Positions 1 to 8,505 are shown, counted from the first letter of the stretch. The stretch: DNA of 46,142 nucleotides from Candidatus Uhrbacteria bacterium (GCA_016209325.1 JACQWJ010000010.1:1-46142), one strand, 5' to 3'. Numbers and translations: made by a program. The notes: a model not told the origin generated them from the letters alone.

Positions 1-79
1 TCTTAACAAGGATGGATGCCATACCCTGCCAGTGTACACGGTTGGACAGAATTAGCTAGTGGTTAATTGGGGATGGTAT
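1..79 (+). repeat. Left copy of a 79-bp inverted repeat at the window ends
   Basis: Bases 1-79 are an exact reverse complement of 46047-46125 (checked block by block; first mismatch at base 80). The repeat carries the last codons and TAG stop of a truncated reading frame (stop at 53-55) and continues 24 bp beyond that stop. Identity ending shortly after a stop codon is what the end of an insertion sequence or a recently duplicated gene would look like, and contig assemblies usually break in such repeats. The repeat may extend further left, outside the window. Confidence 0.9.
2..55 (+). CDS. 3' end of a truncated repeated gene
   Basis: An open frame enters from the left edge and ends at TAG 53-55. 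Its last residues read GCHTLPVYTVGQN. The identical C-terminus is encoded on the minus strand at the other window end, so the genome contains at least two copies of this gene end. The sequence is too short to assign a family. A transposase is my guess because the gene is repeated and the identity stops 24 bp after the stop codon; a duplicated cellular gene is the alternative. Confidence 0.45.
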   Translation, partial: LNKDGCHTLPVYTVGQN

Positions 80-122
80 TAGGTGTGGAGACGGAAAAGA
101 AGGAAACGGCAAAAGAGTCGGT

Positions 123-668
123 GTGGTTGATGACGCGGTAAGACGTATCGCTGCCTATTTCGGAATCAACATCGATCCTTCAGAAGAGGTGATCTACGAC
201 GAAGTACGTGGCCCAGGATCTGGTGGGCACGTTATGGGTGCGGACGGAGGCATCCTAAGCCGAGACGTATGGTGGGGACGAATCCTTCGGCTCCTACAAC
301 GTTTCTGGTGCTTCCTAACAAATACCGAATACGAAAACCTTTGGGAAGATAGAAGGTCCGTCCTGCGTCAAGTAAAAAAATACTGGATGCTACACGGACA
401 AAATCTAATTATCCTCTCTACACACTGGGGGTGCGGTCGCGAAGGCGATCACAAACACGACCCGGTTGTGCTGCTTACCCATCTCTTGCAAGGCATGAGA
501 CGAATCAAGCGTTGTCTTCCAGATATGAAGGTGGCGGCGATGTTCCTTCGGATCGGTGATGACGGCCAAAAGATGGCCGAGATATTCGTCACAGAGGATG
601 CGCTGGAACAGCGCATTGAGCAACTTATCAAACCGTTGACAGACGCGTCAGTGACGGGCGCCGTCTGA
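123..668 (+). CDS. Hypothetical protein, 181 aa
   Basis: I do not recognise this protein. It starts with GTG at 123 (the frame is open back to a stop at 57-59, with no ATG), and T precedes the start as in most genes here. A weak AAGGAAA lies about 15 bases upstream. The N-terminal half is aromatic and basic (WWGRILRLLQRFWCF, residues about 50-64). The C-terminal half looks like a compact alpha/beta domain with a helical end (EDALEQRIEQLIKPL). There is no clear signal peptide or membrane span. A hairpin terminator follows directly at 677-699. The base composition is visibly poorer in GC than the neighbouring housekeeping genes, and the gene abuts the end repeat, so recent acquisition is plausible. 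Confidence 0.55.
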   Translation: MVDDAVRRIAAYFGINIDPSEEVIYDEVRGPGSGGHVMGADGGILSRDVWWGRILRLLQRFWCFLTNTEYENLWEDRRSVLRQVKKYWMLHGQNLIILSTHWGCGREGDHKHDPVVLLTHLLQGMRRIKRCLPDMKVAAMFLRIGDDGQKMAEIFVTEDALEQRIEQLIKPLTDASVTGAV

Positions 669-676
669 CTCTCTCC

Positions 677-703
677 GCCACCTGCGAACAACAGGTGGCT
701 TTT
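677..703 (+). terminator. Rho-independent terminator
   Basis: Perfect 8-bp stem gccacctg (677-684) / caggtggc (692-699) followed by TTTT on the plus strand. It ends the unrecognised 123-668 gene and lies directly next to the stop of the convergent glycosyltransferase gene. Confidence 0.8.
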
Positions 704-1848
704 CAATTGGTGACGTTTTCCAACGCCTCAAGAATCTGCCCCGCAACTTCCTGAGAAGAAAATTTATTTTCTGAAGGAAAGGGTGAGGTTCGTACGGAAT
801 CCAAGGCCTCCCGAAGGGCAGCACTGAATCTCCCTTCATCCGTTAATCCAGTCTGCTGAAAGACTACGTTTTCAAAAGATGAAACGTCAAACGGCAACGT
901 CGAAATAACACGCGTTCCAATGGAGAGGGCTTCGGCGACAGGTATCCCGAACCCCTCATATAAAGATGGAAACAACAACGCCTGCGCTCCCGAAATCAGA
1001 GCCCATTTTTCTTCGGCTGTAACATAACCGAGCTCTCGCACGACCTCTCCCCTGCCCCGTTCCTGCCACTTGCGATTGACGCGCGCAATTTCGGCGATGG
1101 TTGGCTCGTACTTCCAGCCGCGCTTGCCGACGATGGCGAGACGAAAATCGGGATCGTCGACCGTCTCCAGCAGTCGGTCGAATGCCTGGACGGCGAAGGC
1201 CATGTTTTTTCTGGGCTCGATTGTGCCGACCATTAAAAAGTATTTGCCGGGCAGACCGAAGCGTTCCCACGTCTCCTGGGTGAGAGGTGAAATGTTGGCG
1301 GACGGCTCGACGACGGGAGGGATGATGCGGATCTTTTTTTCCGAAATCCGAAACAGGTCCATGGCTTCCCGCTTCGTGAACTCCGATACCGAGATGAATC
1401 CGGAAGCGCGCTGCATCGTCCATGGCACGACGACGCACATCGAGAAAAAACGGCCAAGGCCGCGGTCCGGGAACCATTCCGGGTGACGGTAGATGGCGAA
1501 GTCGTGGAGAGTGACGACGGCCTTGTCGCGGAAGCCGAGGGGAAGCTGTCCGGCGGGCGCGAACAGGACGTCCGCCTTTGTCTCGCGGACGCGTTTAGCG
1601 AATCCGAAATGATTGTTCCACAATGAACCGCGGCGGTAGGGTTCGATACGGATGTCGACCGTGGGATGTAGAGACCGAAGACGGTCCAAAACAGTCTGCG
1701 GAATATTATCACGTACAAACAGAACGAACGTGTGGTTCCCTCCCTCCTTCAAAAGCGCACGGACGACCCCGTCCACGTAGTGCGGGATGCCGGCGAAGGC
1801 CCCGCCCGCTGGGTTCAGCATCCACCTGGCGTCGACGGCGATCCGCAT
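703..1848 (-). CDS. Glycosyltransferase family 4 (GT-B fold), 381 aa
   Basis: The protein is predicted to transfer a sugar from a nucleotide-sugar donor to a glycan or lipid acceptor at the cytoplasmic face. Visible marks of the GT4 family are an N-terminal Rossmann strand (MRIAVDARWM), the EPRKN block at residues 211-215 at the start of the donor-binding domain, and the E-x7-E motif at E298-E306 (EGFGIPVAE). Length is normal for the family. The start at 1848 is preceded by T, and the stop of the upstream small membrane protein lies 4 bp away, so the two are co-transcribed. This is the last gene of the long asnS-aspS-scpAB-dacA gene line. The acceptor and linkage cannot be read from sequence; surface polysaccharide or glycolipid synthesis is an inference from the neighbouring cell-wall enzyme. 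Confidence 0.85.
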   Translation of the reverse strand: MRIAVDARWMLNPAGGAFAGIPHYVDGVVRALLKEGGNHTFVLFVRDNIPQTVLDRLRSLHPTVDIRIEPYRRGSLWNNHFGFAKRVRETKADVLFAPAGQLPLGFRDKAVVTLHDFAIYRHPEWFPDRGLGRFFSMCVVVPWTMQRASGFISVSEFTKREAMDLFRISEKKIRIIPPVVEPSANISPLTQETWERFGLPGKYFLMVGTIEPRKNMAFAVQAFDRLLETVDDPDFRLAIVGKRGWKYEPTIAEIARVNRKWQERGRGEVVRELGYVTAEEKWALISGAQALLFPSLYEGFGIPVAEALSIGTRVISTLPFDVSSFENVVFQQTGLTDEGRFSAALREALDSVRTSPFPSENKFSSQEVAGQILEALENVTN

Positions 1849-1852
1849 AGGG

Positions 1853-2347
1853 TTACCCGGCAAAGCCGACGACGCCGTAGAAGACCCCGACCACGATCGC
1901 GCCCGCAATCGCCATGCCAAGCAGGATAGCAGGCGCGGCGTAGCGCGGACGGATATGGAACAGGACCGCGAGCACGGAGGCAGTCCAGACGCCGGTAAAG
2001 GGCGTCGGAATCATAATAAACAGGCAGAGCGCGATCGCGCCGTACTTGTCGTAGGAGAATTGAAACCGCTCCCGCCGCTTGTGGAAAAAGGTGAAAAAAT
2101 GCCTATGTATCCAGGGCGAGCGACGCTCGGCCCATTCGAGAACAGGCGGCAAGAACCGCAGGATAAGGAGCATGGGAACTGCGTTGCCCAAAAACGACGC
2201 CGTGACGGCGAGCCAGAGCGGCAGGCCGAATACTTGAAGCGCGACGGGGATGGAGGCCTGCTGTTCCGTAATCGGAATCATGGCCAGGACCGCGGTCGCG
2301 ATCTCGGGGGGCAGACCCTTCAGAAGCGTGAGAAGCGCGTCAAGCAT
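1853..2347 (-). CDS. Small integral membrane protein, putative small multidrug-export family
   Basis: 164 aa with several hydrophobic segments: residues about 12-30, 38-66, 105-125 and 135-162. The polar central stretch EWAERRSPWIHRHFFTFFHKRRERFQ would form a cytoplasmic loop. The combination of a PITEQQASIPVAL-like first loop and a GNAVPMLL segment resembles the family annotated as putative small multi-drug export protein (PF06695), whose true function is not well established. It sits between the D,D-carboxypeptidase (3 bp away) and the glycosyltransferase. The start ATG lacks both a Shine-Dalgarno and the T that usually precedes starts in this window. Confidence 0.65.
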   Translation of the reverse strand: MLDALLTLLKGLPPEIATAVLAMIPITEQQASIPVALQVFGLPLWLAVTASFLGNAVPMLLILRFLPPVLEWAERRSPWIHRHFFTFFHKRRERFQFSYDKYGAIALCLFIMIPTPFTGVWTASVLAVLFHIRPRYAAPAILLGMAIAGAIVVGVFYGVVGFAG

Positions 2348-2350
2348 GGA

Positions 2351-3331
2351 TTAGGGCCAGATATAGGTCTTATATGCCCAGGCAACGAGGGCCTTGGCAT
2401 CCAGGATGCGCGTCTCGTTCGAGACGGATCCGAGGACCACGACGAAGATGGAGTCGTCGCCGTTCCGCTCGACCTCCATACCGAGGCAGTAGCCGGCGAG
2501 CGGAAGGTAGCCAGTCTTCCCTCCCACGATGCGATAGGGATCCGCGTCCAGGAAGCTGCCATGAAGGTCGTTCGTCGTCTCAAGAAAGTACGGGCGGCCG
2601 GAAGCGGTCGTCACGGTGGCGGAAACGCGCTGCGTGGCGTCACGGATTGTGTCCTCCTCGAGCACAGCCCGGAGGAGCGCGACGATATCCACCGGCATGG
2701 ACCGATTGTCTGACGAAAGACCGGTCGGGTCCGCGAAGGCCGTGTGGGTCATCCCGAGCTCCGCCGCTCTGGCGTTCATGCGCACGACAAAGTCCACTTC
2801 GGACAAGCCGGACAGCCGTGCTAAAGACATCGTCGCGGTGTTGTCGGAGCTGACCAGGCTCGCAAGGAGGAGGTCATGCGCGGTGACCGCGATACCCACC
2901 GGCAGGTGCTGGCGGCCGCCCGTGCGGACGTCCTCGGGCAGGACGCTCGCGGATGCCGCGAGGTCCGGGTCCCCTTCCAAGAAGACGAGCGCCGTCATGA
3001 GCTTGGTGATGCTGCCAATCGGACGGGGCTCCTCCCCTCCCTTCTCGAACAACACGGCTCCACTGACCGCGTCGACGACGAGCGCGCTTACAGCCGACGT
3101 GACAACGCCGAGGCTGTCGGGGTCGGTCTTGCGTGGGGCGCGATCGGCATCGGCGGCCGGAGGCAGGGAGGCCGCGGAGACGAGAGAGACGGCGGCGTCA
3201 AACGGAAACGGGCGACGGGCTTCCGACGTCGCGGGCAGGCGCGCGGCGCGCTCGAGCGTGGCGGCGTCGACCGGAAACAACTGAAATAGACTCGAAGCCA
3301 GGAACACTTGGGTGAGGACGCGAATGAGCAT
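2351..3331 (-). CDS. D-alanyl-D-alanine carboxypeptidase (serine peptidase S11)
   Basis: The enzyme trims the terminal D-Ala from peptidoglycan stem peptides outside the cytoplasmic membrane. The three penicillin-binding-protein motifs are present and correctly spaced: SITK (nucleophile S107, K110), SDN (S162-N164) and KTG (K272-G274). A hydrophobic N-terminus (residues 1-22, ending VDA-A) looks like a Sec signal peptide. It is followed by a low-complexity linker to about residue 75. At 326 aa it is shorter than classical PBP5, and the C-terminal membrane anchor domain is not apparent. It lies 18 bp after scpB and 3 bp before the small membrane protein, in one apparent operon. Confidence 0.88.
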   Translation of the reverse strand: MLIRVLTQVFLASSLFQLFPVDAATLERAARLPATSEARRPFPFDAAVSLVSAASLPPAADADRAPRKTDPDSLGVVTSAVSALVVDAVSGAVLFEKGGEEPRPIGSITKLMTALVFLEGDPDLAASASVLPEDVRTGGRQHLPVGIAVTAHDLLLASLVSSDNTATMSLARLSGLSEVDFVVRMNARAAELGMTHTAFADPTGLSSDNRSMPVDIVALLRAVLEEDTIRDATQRVSATVTTASGRPYFLETTNDLHGSFLDADPYRIVGGKTGYLPLAGYCLGMEVERNGDDSIFVVVLGSVSNETRILDAKALVAWAYKTYIWP

Positions 3332-3349
3332 AACGGGGAAGGAATGGGG

Positions 3350-3916
3350 TCAAGAGGGGGATTCAACGGACGCGGCTTGGCCGAGTTCCGCGAGCATACG
3401 GTCGATGCGCTCGTTCCCGTGGAAGTCACCGTAGGAAGGTAGCTCGTCGATCCGATGGATTCCGAGGTGGCGCAGAAGGTCTGGCGAGACCGCATACACG
3501 GGCTGCAACCGTTCCTTGTCCTCGCGTTCTTCAATCAGTCCACGCACGAGGAGGTTCCGCAGGATGAGGGAGCAGTTTACGCCGCGGATCTGCTCGATCT
3601 CGGGCTTCGTCAGAGGCCCGCGGTAGGCGACGATGGTAAGGGTCTCGAGGGACGGACGCGTCAACTCGCCGCTTGCCTCCTCTTTGGCAAAGGCGCGAAC
3701 GAGGGGGGCGAGGGAGGGATTGGTTGCGAGCTGGGCCTTACCCTCATGCTCCAGAAGGTGGATGGGTGTGTCTTCCCGATTGAGTCGGGAACGGAGTTCG
3801 GCGAGCGCTTCCCCAACGACCTCTTCGCTCGCTCCGAGGACGCGGGCCAGCTGGCGCACAGCCACGGGCTTACCGGCGGCGAACAGGACGGCTTCGATCT
3901 GGGCGGTCAACATCAT
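3350..3916 (-). CDS. scpB: Segregation and condensation protein B
   Basis: ScpB dimers bind the kleisin ScpA and help SMC form the bacterial condensin complex on the nucleoid. The 188-aa product has the family's twin winged-helix layout. The N-terminal block is AQIEAVLFAAGKPVAVRQLA. The second block contains the characteristic TRPSLETLTIVAYRGPLTKPEIEQIRG, followed by NLLVRGLIEE. I chose the first of two adjacent ATGs (3916) because it is preceded by T. It begins 4 bp after the scpA stop, so the two are translationally linked. No smc gene is in the window. Confidence 0.93.
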   Translation of the reverse strand: MMLTAQIEAVLFAAGKPVAVRQLARVLGASEEVVGEALAELRSRLNREDTPIHLLEHEGKAQLATNPSLAPLVRAFAKEEASGELTRPSLETLTIVAYRGPLTKPEIEQIRGVNCSLILRNLLVRGLIEEREDKERLQPVYAVSPDLLRHLGIHRIDELPSYGDFHGNERIDRMLAELGQAASVESPS

Positions 3917-3920
3917 ACGT

Positions 3921-4625
3921 TCAGAATTCAAGCCGCTTAAGGGTGATGTCCTCAAAGGCGGACGCTTGCGCGGCCGAGACGATCCGCTGCTTCACGAGCT
4001 CGAGGACGGCGAGAAAGCTCACGACGACGTCGGCCCGCTCCGGCCGCGGACCGACGAGGTCCGCAAACGCGAGCCTGGCACGCTCAAATACGGCGCGCTG
4101 GATGTCCCGAATCTTTTCCTGGACGGAGATGACGCGCCGCAGGGAGGCCTCCTTGAGGGCCAAAAACGGTTCCAGGCGCTTGAGTAGGTGTCTGAAGGAT
4201 TCGCGAAGGGCGTCGGCGCCGAGCGATTCCGGAGGGACGAATCCCCGCTCGACGGGAAGCGGAACGTGCGGCCGGGCCAGCATGGCCTCCTCGGAAGCGT
4301 AGCGCTCCTCCACCCACTGGGAAACGCCGACAAACTCGCGATAGAGCCGGAGCTGGAGCGCGAGTTTGCCCGGGTCCGCGTCCACCTCGGCTTCCGCCAG
4401 AACCGGCAGAATGGCGTGCGACTTGATGAGAAGGAGCTTGGCGGCCACGACGAGAAAGTCCGCCAGCTCCTCGGCCGGAACGTCGTTTGCCTGGATAAAC
4501 CGCAGATAGTCGTCGGCGACCTGCGCCAGGGACACCTCGGTAATCGGCAATTGAGCACGCTCAATCAGGTCCAAGAGGACCGGCAGAGGGCCCGCAAAGG
4601 CGGGAAGCACGACGTCGTAGGGCAC
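3921..4625 (-). CDS. scpA: Segregation and condensation protein A (kleisin)
   Basis: The kleisin subunit bridges SMC heads together with ScpB. The family's N-terminal signature is recognisable as PYDVVLPAFAGPLPVLLDLIE, and the helix LADFLVVAAKLLLIKSHAILP (about residues 55-75) matches the conserved AAxLLxIKSxxLLP block. The C-terminus is a winged helix (VVSFLAVLELVKQRIVSA). There is no ATG at the expected position. I place the start at GTG 4625 because the conserved domain begins immediately after it and T precedes it; TTG at 4634 is the alternative. 234 aa, normal length. Next to scpB, as in most bacteria. Confidence 0.92.
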   Translation of the reverse strand: MPYDVVLPAFAGPLPVLLDLIERAQLPITEVSLAQVADDYLRFIQANDVPAEELADFLVVAAKLLLIKSHAILPVLAEAEVDADPGKLALQLRLYREFVGVSQWVEERYASEEAMLARPHVPLPVERGFVPPESLGADALRESFRHLLKRLEPFLALKEASLRRVISVQEKIRDIQRAVFERARLAFADLVGPRPERADVVVSFLAVLELVKQRIVSAAQASAFEDITLKRLEF

Positions 4626-4657
4626 AGGACTCAAGGCTAAGGACTAACGGCTCCCGG

Positions 4658-6061
4658 TCAATCTTGACGGATGGCGATGTGGGCCTCGCGGAGCGACTTG
4701 GCCGGCAGGTCGCTCGGGGCGCCCATCATGGGATCGCGCGCGTCGCCCGTCTTCGGAAACGCGATGACTTCCCGAATGTTCAGCTCGCCCGCCATGAGCA
4801 TGGCGATCCGGTCGATACCGGGAGCGAATCCGCCGTGCGGAGGGGCGCCGTAGGTGAAGGCCTCAAGCATGTGGCCGAAGCGAAGCTTCTGGTCCTCTTC
4901 GCTGACCTGCAGAAGGTCGAAAATACGCTTCTGGAGCTCCCGCTCGTGGATCCGGATACTGCCCGAGCTCAGCTCGTAACCGTTCAGGACGAGGTCGTAG
5001 GCGTTCGCGCGGATCGCCATGAGATCCTCACCGCGCATAAACTTCTCCCGGTCCTCCTCCTTGATGGAACAGAACGGGTGGTGCTTAGCGGCGATCGTCC
5101 CCTCGTCGTCGACCTCGAACATAGGAAAGTCGAGGACCCAGGCGAACGCGAGCTCGTTCGGATCGTTCTTGTCCTCACGCAGGTCCGGTTTATCGTTGCC
5201 GTAGCGCTTCATGCTCTCGGCATAGGTCAAACGGGGAAATGGCCGCTTGCTGATCCGCTTTTCGGGAAAAAGCGTCTCCACTAGAGCGATAAACATGGCC
5301 TCGGTGTACTGGAGGATATCCTCCTGAGTCACGAACGACATCTCGAAGTCGAGCTGGGTGAACTCGGGCTGGCGGTCGCCGCGCTGGTCCTCGTCGCGGA
5401 AGCAGCGGGCGATCTGGAAGTAGCGCTCGAAGCCGGCTACCATCGAGAGCTGCTTGAACTGCTGAGGCGACTGAGGCAAAACGTAGAATTTCCCCTCATG
5501 GAGACGGGAGGGCACGATGTACTCGCGCGAACCTTCCGGCGTTCCCTTCATGAGAATAGGCGTCTCAATCTCGACGAAGCAGTTCTTATGCATGTAGTCG
5601 CGAAAAAACGCGATGATCGTGTCACGAAGCCGGATGTTCCGCTGCATGCGTTCGCTCCGGAGGTCGAGGTACCGATACTTGAGCCGAAGCTCCTCGTTGA
5701 CCTGGCGCGTGTCCTGGTCGATTTCGAAGGGAGGCGTCGCGGACACATTCTGGACCGTGACCTGCTTGGCCACGACTTCCACGGTGCCGGTCGGAAGATC
5801 CGCATTTACCTGCTTGTCCCCGCGCTTCTGGACCACACCCTCGATCTGGAGGATGTACTCCGGACCGATCGCGTCAACAGCCGCGGCGGTGGCGGGGTCG
5901 AGGTCCGGCTTGTAGCAGACCACCTGGAGGAGACCTGTGCTGTCCCGGAGATCGATGAACACGAGCTTGTCCCCCATGCGGCGGACGCGGTGCGCCCAGC
6001 CGTTCACGCGAACCGTTTCGCCCACTTTTCCGACGGTTTCAATGTTCCAAGTTCGAAGCAT
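4658..6061 (-). CDS. aspS: Aspartyl-tRNA synthetase, bacterial type without the GAD insertion
   Basis: Class II synthetase charging tRNA-Asp in the cytoplasm. The N-terminal OB-fold anticodon-binding domain spans residues about 1-110 (VNGWAHRVRRMGDKLVFIDLRDSTG). Motif 2 is FERYFQIARCFRDEDQRGDRQPEFTQLD and motif 3 is GGFAPGIDRIAML. The C-terminal AFPKT block is of bacterial type. At 467 aa it is far shorter than the roughly 590-aa bacterial enzyme. After YGNDKPDLR only a few residues precede WVLDFPMFE, exactly where the GAD domain is normally inserted. It lies in the same gene line as asnS. Because an AsnRS is encoded, the enzyme need not mischarge tRNA-Asn, but discrimination cannot be proven from sequence. 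Confidence 0.93.
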   Translation of the reverse strand: MLRTWNIETVGKVGETVRVNGWAHRVRRMGDKLVFIDLRDSTGLLQVVCYKPDLDPATAAAVDAIGPEYILQIEGVVQKRGDKQVNADLPTGTVEVVAKQVTVQNVSATPPFEIDQDTRQVNEELRLKYRYLDLRSERMQRNIRLRDTIIAFFRDYMHKNCFVEIETPILMKGTPEGSREYIVPSRLHEGKFYVLPQSPQQFKQLSMVAGFERYFQIARCFRDEDQRGDRQPEFTQLDFEMSFVTQEDILQYTEAMFIALVETLFPEKRISKRPFPRLTYAESMKRYGNDKPDLREDKNDPNELAFAWVLDFPMFEVDDEGTIAAKHHPFCSIKEEDREKFMRGEDLMAIRANAYDLVLNGYELSSGSIRIHERELQKRIFDLLQVSEEDQKLRFGHMLEAFTYGAPPHGGFAPGIDRIAMLMAGELNIREVIAFPKTGDARDPMMGAPSDLPAKSLREAHIAIRQD

Positions 6062-6067
6062 ATTTCG

Positions 6068-7120
6068 TTAGTGTACGACGCCGAGGTATTGCACGCTCGC
6101 GTCCGTTTCATGAGTAAGTTGCGTTTCCGTATGGGTCGTCAGATCGACAAGTAGCAAATTTCCGTCGCGATCGACGACCAGCGTATCGTTGAACCAATCA
6201 CGAATAACTCCCTGACCACTCTCAAGGCGCTCGTTTTTGTCCAGCGAAACCTCGTAGAGTTCGTAATCCGTCTCGTCGTATGTTTGAAACGCGTAGCGAA
6301 GTCCGTTCTCGTCCAATAAGGCATTTTCAAAAACGACTGATTCCGAGCTCTGGAGCGTCCGCGCCTCGCCCGTCAGCAGGTTGACCAAGTGCACCGCGGA
6401 CGGACCCGTCGGAGGAGCCCCAAGATTTTCCGGGGGGGTGAACGAGGTGCCGATGAGTTCTTTTGTTTTTGCATTGATATCGTACTGAAAAAGATGATTG
6501 TCGCGAACAAAAGAAACCTCACGAATGGCGCCACTAGGAATGTCCATGATCCACAGACCGGAAACGTACGACTCCGTTTCTACGCGTCGTCCCAGAAGAA
6601 TGGCACTCCCGTCATCAAACGCCCCAACGGGAACCAGAAATCCGCTCATGGCAGAAGGCTCTAGTCCGACGTCTTCCATGTGCAAGACTCTGTTCAGGAT
6701 GGGTTCAGCACTTCCTGTGAAAAAAAGACGAACCCTAAAACCTTCCGCCGCATTTTCACATTCCAGTCTCCATGAACCAAACGCAAATCCATAACCATCG
6801 CACAAATTACTTGACTGATTCATGCGATTTAGCGGCAGAAAGCCATCGAGCGGATCGAGTGGTCCATCACGCATGGCTGTACCTAATTGATACGACCAAA
6901 ACGTCCGCGTTCCGTCCAACGCATAAACGGCGTACAAAACAATGGGCGCAACATCAGCCTTTATTTCTTGAGCAGAAGGAGGCGTCTTCAAAGGCTGTGT
7001 TTCGGCTCTGTCGGCTAATGAGTGTACCCATGCCGTTAACAACCAAATCCCAACGACGAGAGTAATCAAAAACACGATGGAAAAAAATGTTGGAAGTGTT
7101 GATGTGGGGCGAGGAGACAT
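6068..7120 (-). CDS. Membrane-anchored protein with a probable TolB-like beta-propeller
   Basis: 350 aa, not assigned to a named family. An N-terminal membrane anchor (PTFFSIVFLITLVVGIWLLTA, about residues 10-31) is followed by an extracytoplasmic domain. That domain has repeating strand-turn units of the type found in TolB/WD-like propellers: SGLWIMDIPSGAIREVSFV, YAFQTYDETDYELYEVSL and LVVDRDGNLLLVDLTT. The start at 7120 lies 2 bp before the asnS stop region, giving tight coupling. The composition is less GC-rich than asnS and aspS, which flank it. Its position between two synthetase genes looks like transcription economy rather than a functional link. Confidence 0.65.
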   Translation of the reverse strand: MSPRPTSTLPTFFSIVFLITLVVGIWLLTAWVHSLADRAETQPLKTPPSAQEIKADVAPIVLYAVYALDGTRTFWSYQLGTAMRDGPLDPLDGFLPLNRMNQSSNLCDGYGFAFGSWRLECENAAEGFRVRLFFTGSAEPILNRVLHMEDVGLEPSAMSGFLVPVGAFDDGSAILLGRRVETESYVSGLWIMDIPSGAIREVSFVRDNHLFQYDINAKTKELIGTSFTPPENLGAPPTGPSAVHLVNLLTGEARTLQSSESVVFENALLDENGLRYAFQTYDETDYELYEVSLDKNERLESGQGVIRDWFNDTLVVDRDGNLLLVDLTTHTETQLTHETDASVQYLGVVH

Positions 7121-7122
7121 AC

Positions 7123-8451
7123 TTACGGCGCCATTCGATTCAGAAGGCGCGGAAACGGGATGGTTTCGCGAATGTGGTGCATGCTGGTGATCCAGCGCAC
7201 GGTCCGCTCGAGACCGATGCCGAATCCGCTGTGCGGAACGCTGCCGTACTTGCGGGTGTTCAGGTACCACTCGTACTGGACGAGCGGATATCCGCGGTCG
7301 ACAATTTCCTTGCGAAGGACGTCGTAGCTCTCCTCGCGCTGGCTCCCCCCGATGATCTCGCGGCCCTCCTCGGGCGCGATCAAGTCGGCACAGTGGGCGC
7401 GCAGGACGCCGGCCTCGTCCGTGAACCGCTTCATGTAGAAGGACTTCACCGCGGCCGGGTAGTCCTCGATGAACACGGGGAGCTTGTACTTTTCCCCGAG
7501 GGCAATCTCCTCTTCGGTGGACATGTCGTCTTGCCAGTAGGTGTCGTCGAACGTTTTTACGCCCGTGACCAGTCCTTCTTCCTTCAGGATCCGTTTCGCT
7601 TCCGCATGCGTGAGGCGCACGAACGGCTCGGCGACGAGGCGTTCCAGAATCGCCGTGTCGCGTTCGAGAATCTTGAGTTCCGGACGGCATTGGTCGAGCA
7701 CGTCCTTCACGATGCGTTTTACCATCCGCTCCTGAAGGTCCATGTTCATTTTTTGGTCAAAAAAGGCCATCTCCGCGTCCATCATCCACAGTTCCGACAG
7801 GTGGTGCCGCGTCTTGCTCTTCTCGGCCCGGAACACGGGCCCGAAGTCATAGACCTTGCCGAAGCCCATGATCCCCGCCTCGCTGTAGAGCTGACCGGAC
7901 TGCGACAGGTACGCCGTCTCGCCGTAGTAGTCGACATTAAACAGCTGGGTGGTGTCCTCGCAACTCGTCGGCTGCAGGATGGGCGTGTCGAAGCGGATGA
8001 ATCCCTCCTCGTGGAAGAACTGCTCGATGCTGAAGAAGACACGGTCCCGAATGCGAAGCACCGCCCACGGCGTCTGCGAGCGCAGGTACAGGTCGCGGTT
8101 GTCGAACAAGAACTCCGGACCATGTTCCTTCTTGCCGACGGGATAATCTTCGGACGCGAGATGAATGACGTCAAAGGAGGTCCCTTGAAGCTCGTATCCA
8201 GAAGGGGCGCGGGGCTCCGCTTTGACAAGACCACGAACGATCACGGATGATTCGATGCGCAGACCGTCGAGCTTCTTCCACTCGGCCTCCGGCAGGTCCG
8301 CCGCCGTATACACGGCCTGCACGCGGCCCGTCCCATCGCGAAACTGCAGAAAAAAAATCTTCCCGCTCGAGCGGAAATTATACGCCCATCCTTTGAGTTC
8401 CACCTCCTGGCCGATGAGTCCCGGCAGATCCGATATGTAGGCTGATTGCAT
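7123..8451 (-). CDS. asnS: Asparaginyl-tRNA synthetase
   Basis: Class II synthetase for tRNA-Asn. An OB-fold domain at the N-terminus (VELKGWAYNFRSSGKIFFLQFRDGTG) is followed by the catalytic domain. Motif 2 is FRAEKSKTRHHLSELWMMDAE, and the motif 3 region GFGIGLERTVRWITSMHHIRETIPFPR is typical of AsnRS (HIRETIPFPR) rather than AspRS. 442 aa, normal length. It is first in its gene line, 26 bp downstream of a recognisable promoter, and no Shine-Dalgarno is visible. Its presence means asparaginylation can be direct, without the Asp-tRNA(Asn) amidotransferase route. Confidence 0.94.
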   Translation of the reverse strand: MQSAYISDLPGLIGQEVELKGWAYNFRSSGKIFFLQFRDGTGRVQAVYTAADLPEAEWKKLDGLRIESSVIVRGLVKAEPRAPSGYELQGTSFDVIHLASEDYPVGKKEHGPEFLFDNRDLYLRSQTPWAVLRIRDRVFFSIEQFFHEEGFIRFDTPILQPTSCEDTTQLFNVDYYGETAYLSQSGQLYSEAGIMGFGKVYDFGPVFRAEKSKTRHHLSELWMMDAEMAFFDQKMNMDLQERMVKRIVKDVLDQCRPELKILERDTAILERLVAEPFVRLTHAEAKRILKEEGLVTGVKTFDDTYWQDDMSTEEEIALGEKYKLPVFIEDYPAAVKSFYMKRFTDEAGVLRAHCADLIAPEEGREIIGGSQREESYDVLRKEIVDRGYPLVQYEWYLNTRKYGSVPHSGFGIGLERTVRWITSMHHIRETIPFPRLLNRMAP

Positions 8452-8476
8452 AGTGTTTCAGAAAAAGACTGTGGCC

Positions 8477-8505
8477 AGTGTAGCCAAAATGGGACACGGA
8501 CGCAA
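8477..8505 (-). promoter_or_regulatory. Promoter of asnS
   Basis: On the minus strand TTGCGT (8500-8505) and TACACT (8477-8482) are separated by exactly 17 bp. The predicted start lies near 8470, about 19 bases before the asnS ATG. The same -35 hexamer, TTGCGT, occurs in the predicted tuf promoter. Confidence 0.55.

Noticed and set aside
1-79. End repeat read as a conserved promoter/leader cassette for the flanking genes
   Set aside because: An extended -10 does sit at its edge, but the repeat contains a stop-terminated coding end, so a repeated gene or insertion sequence explains it better; kept only as a secondary possibility.
7087-8250. 387-codon frame antisense to asnS
   Set aside because: asnS carries all class II motifs; the antisense frame is incidental.
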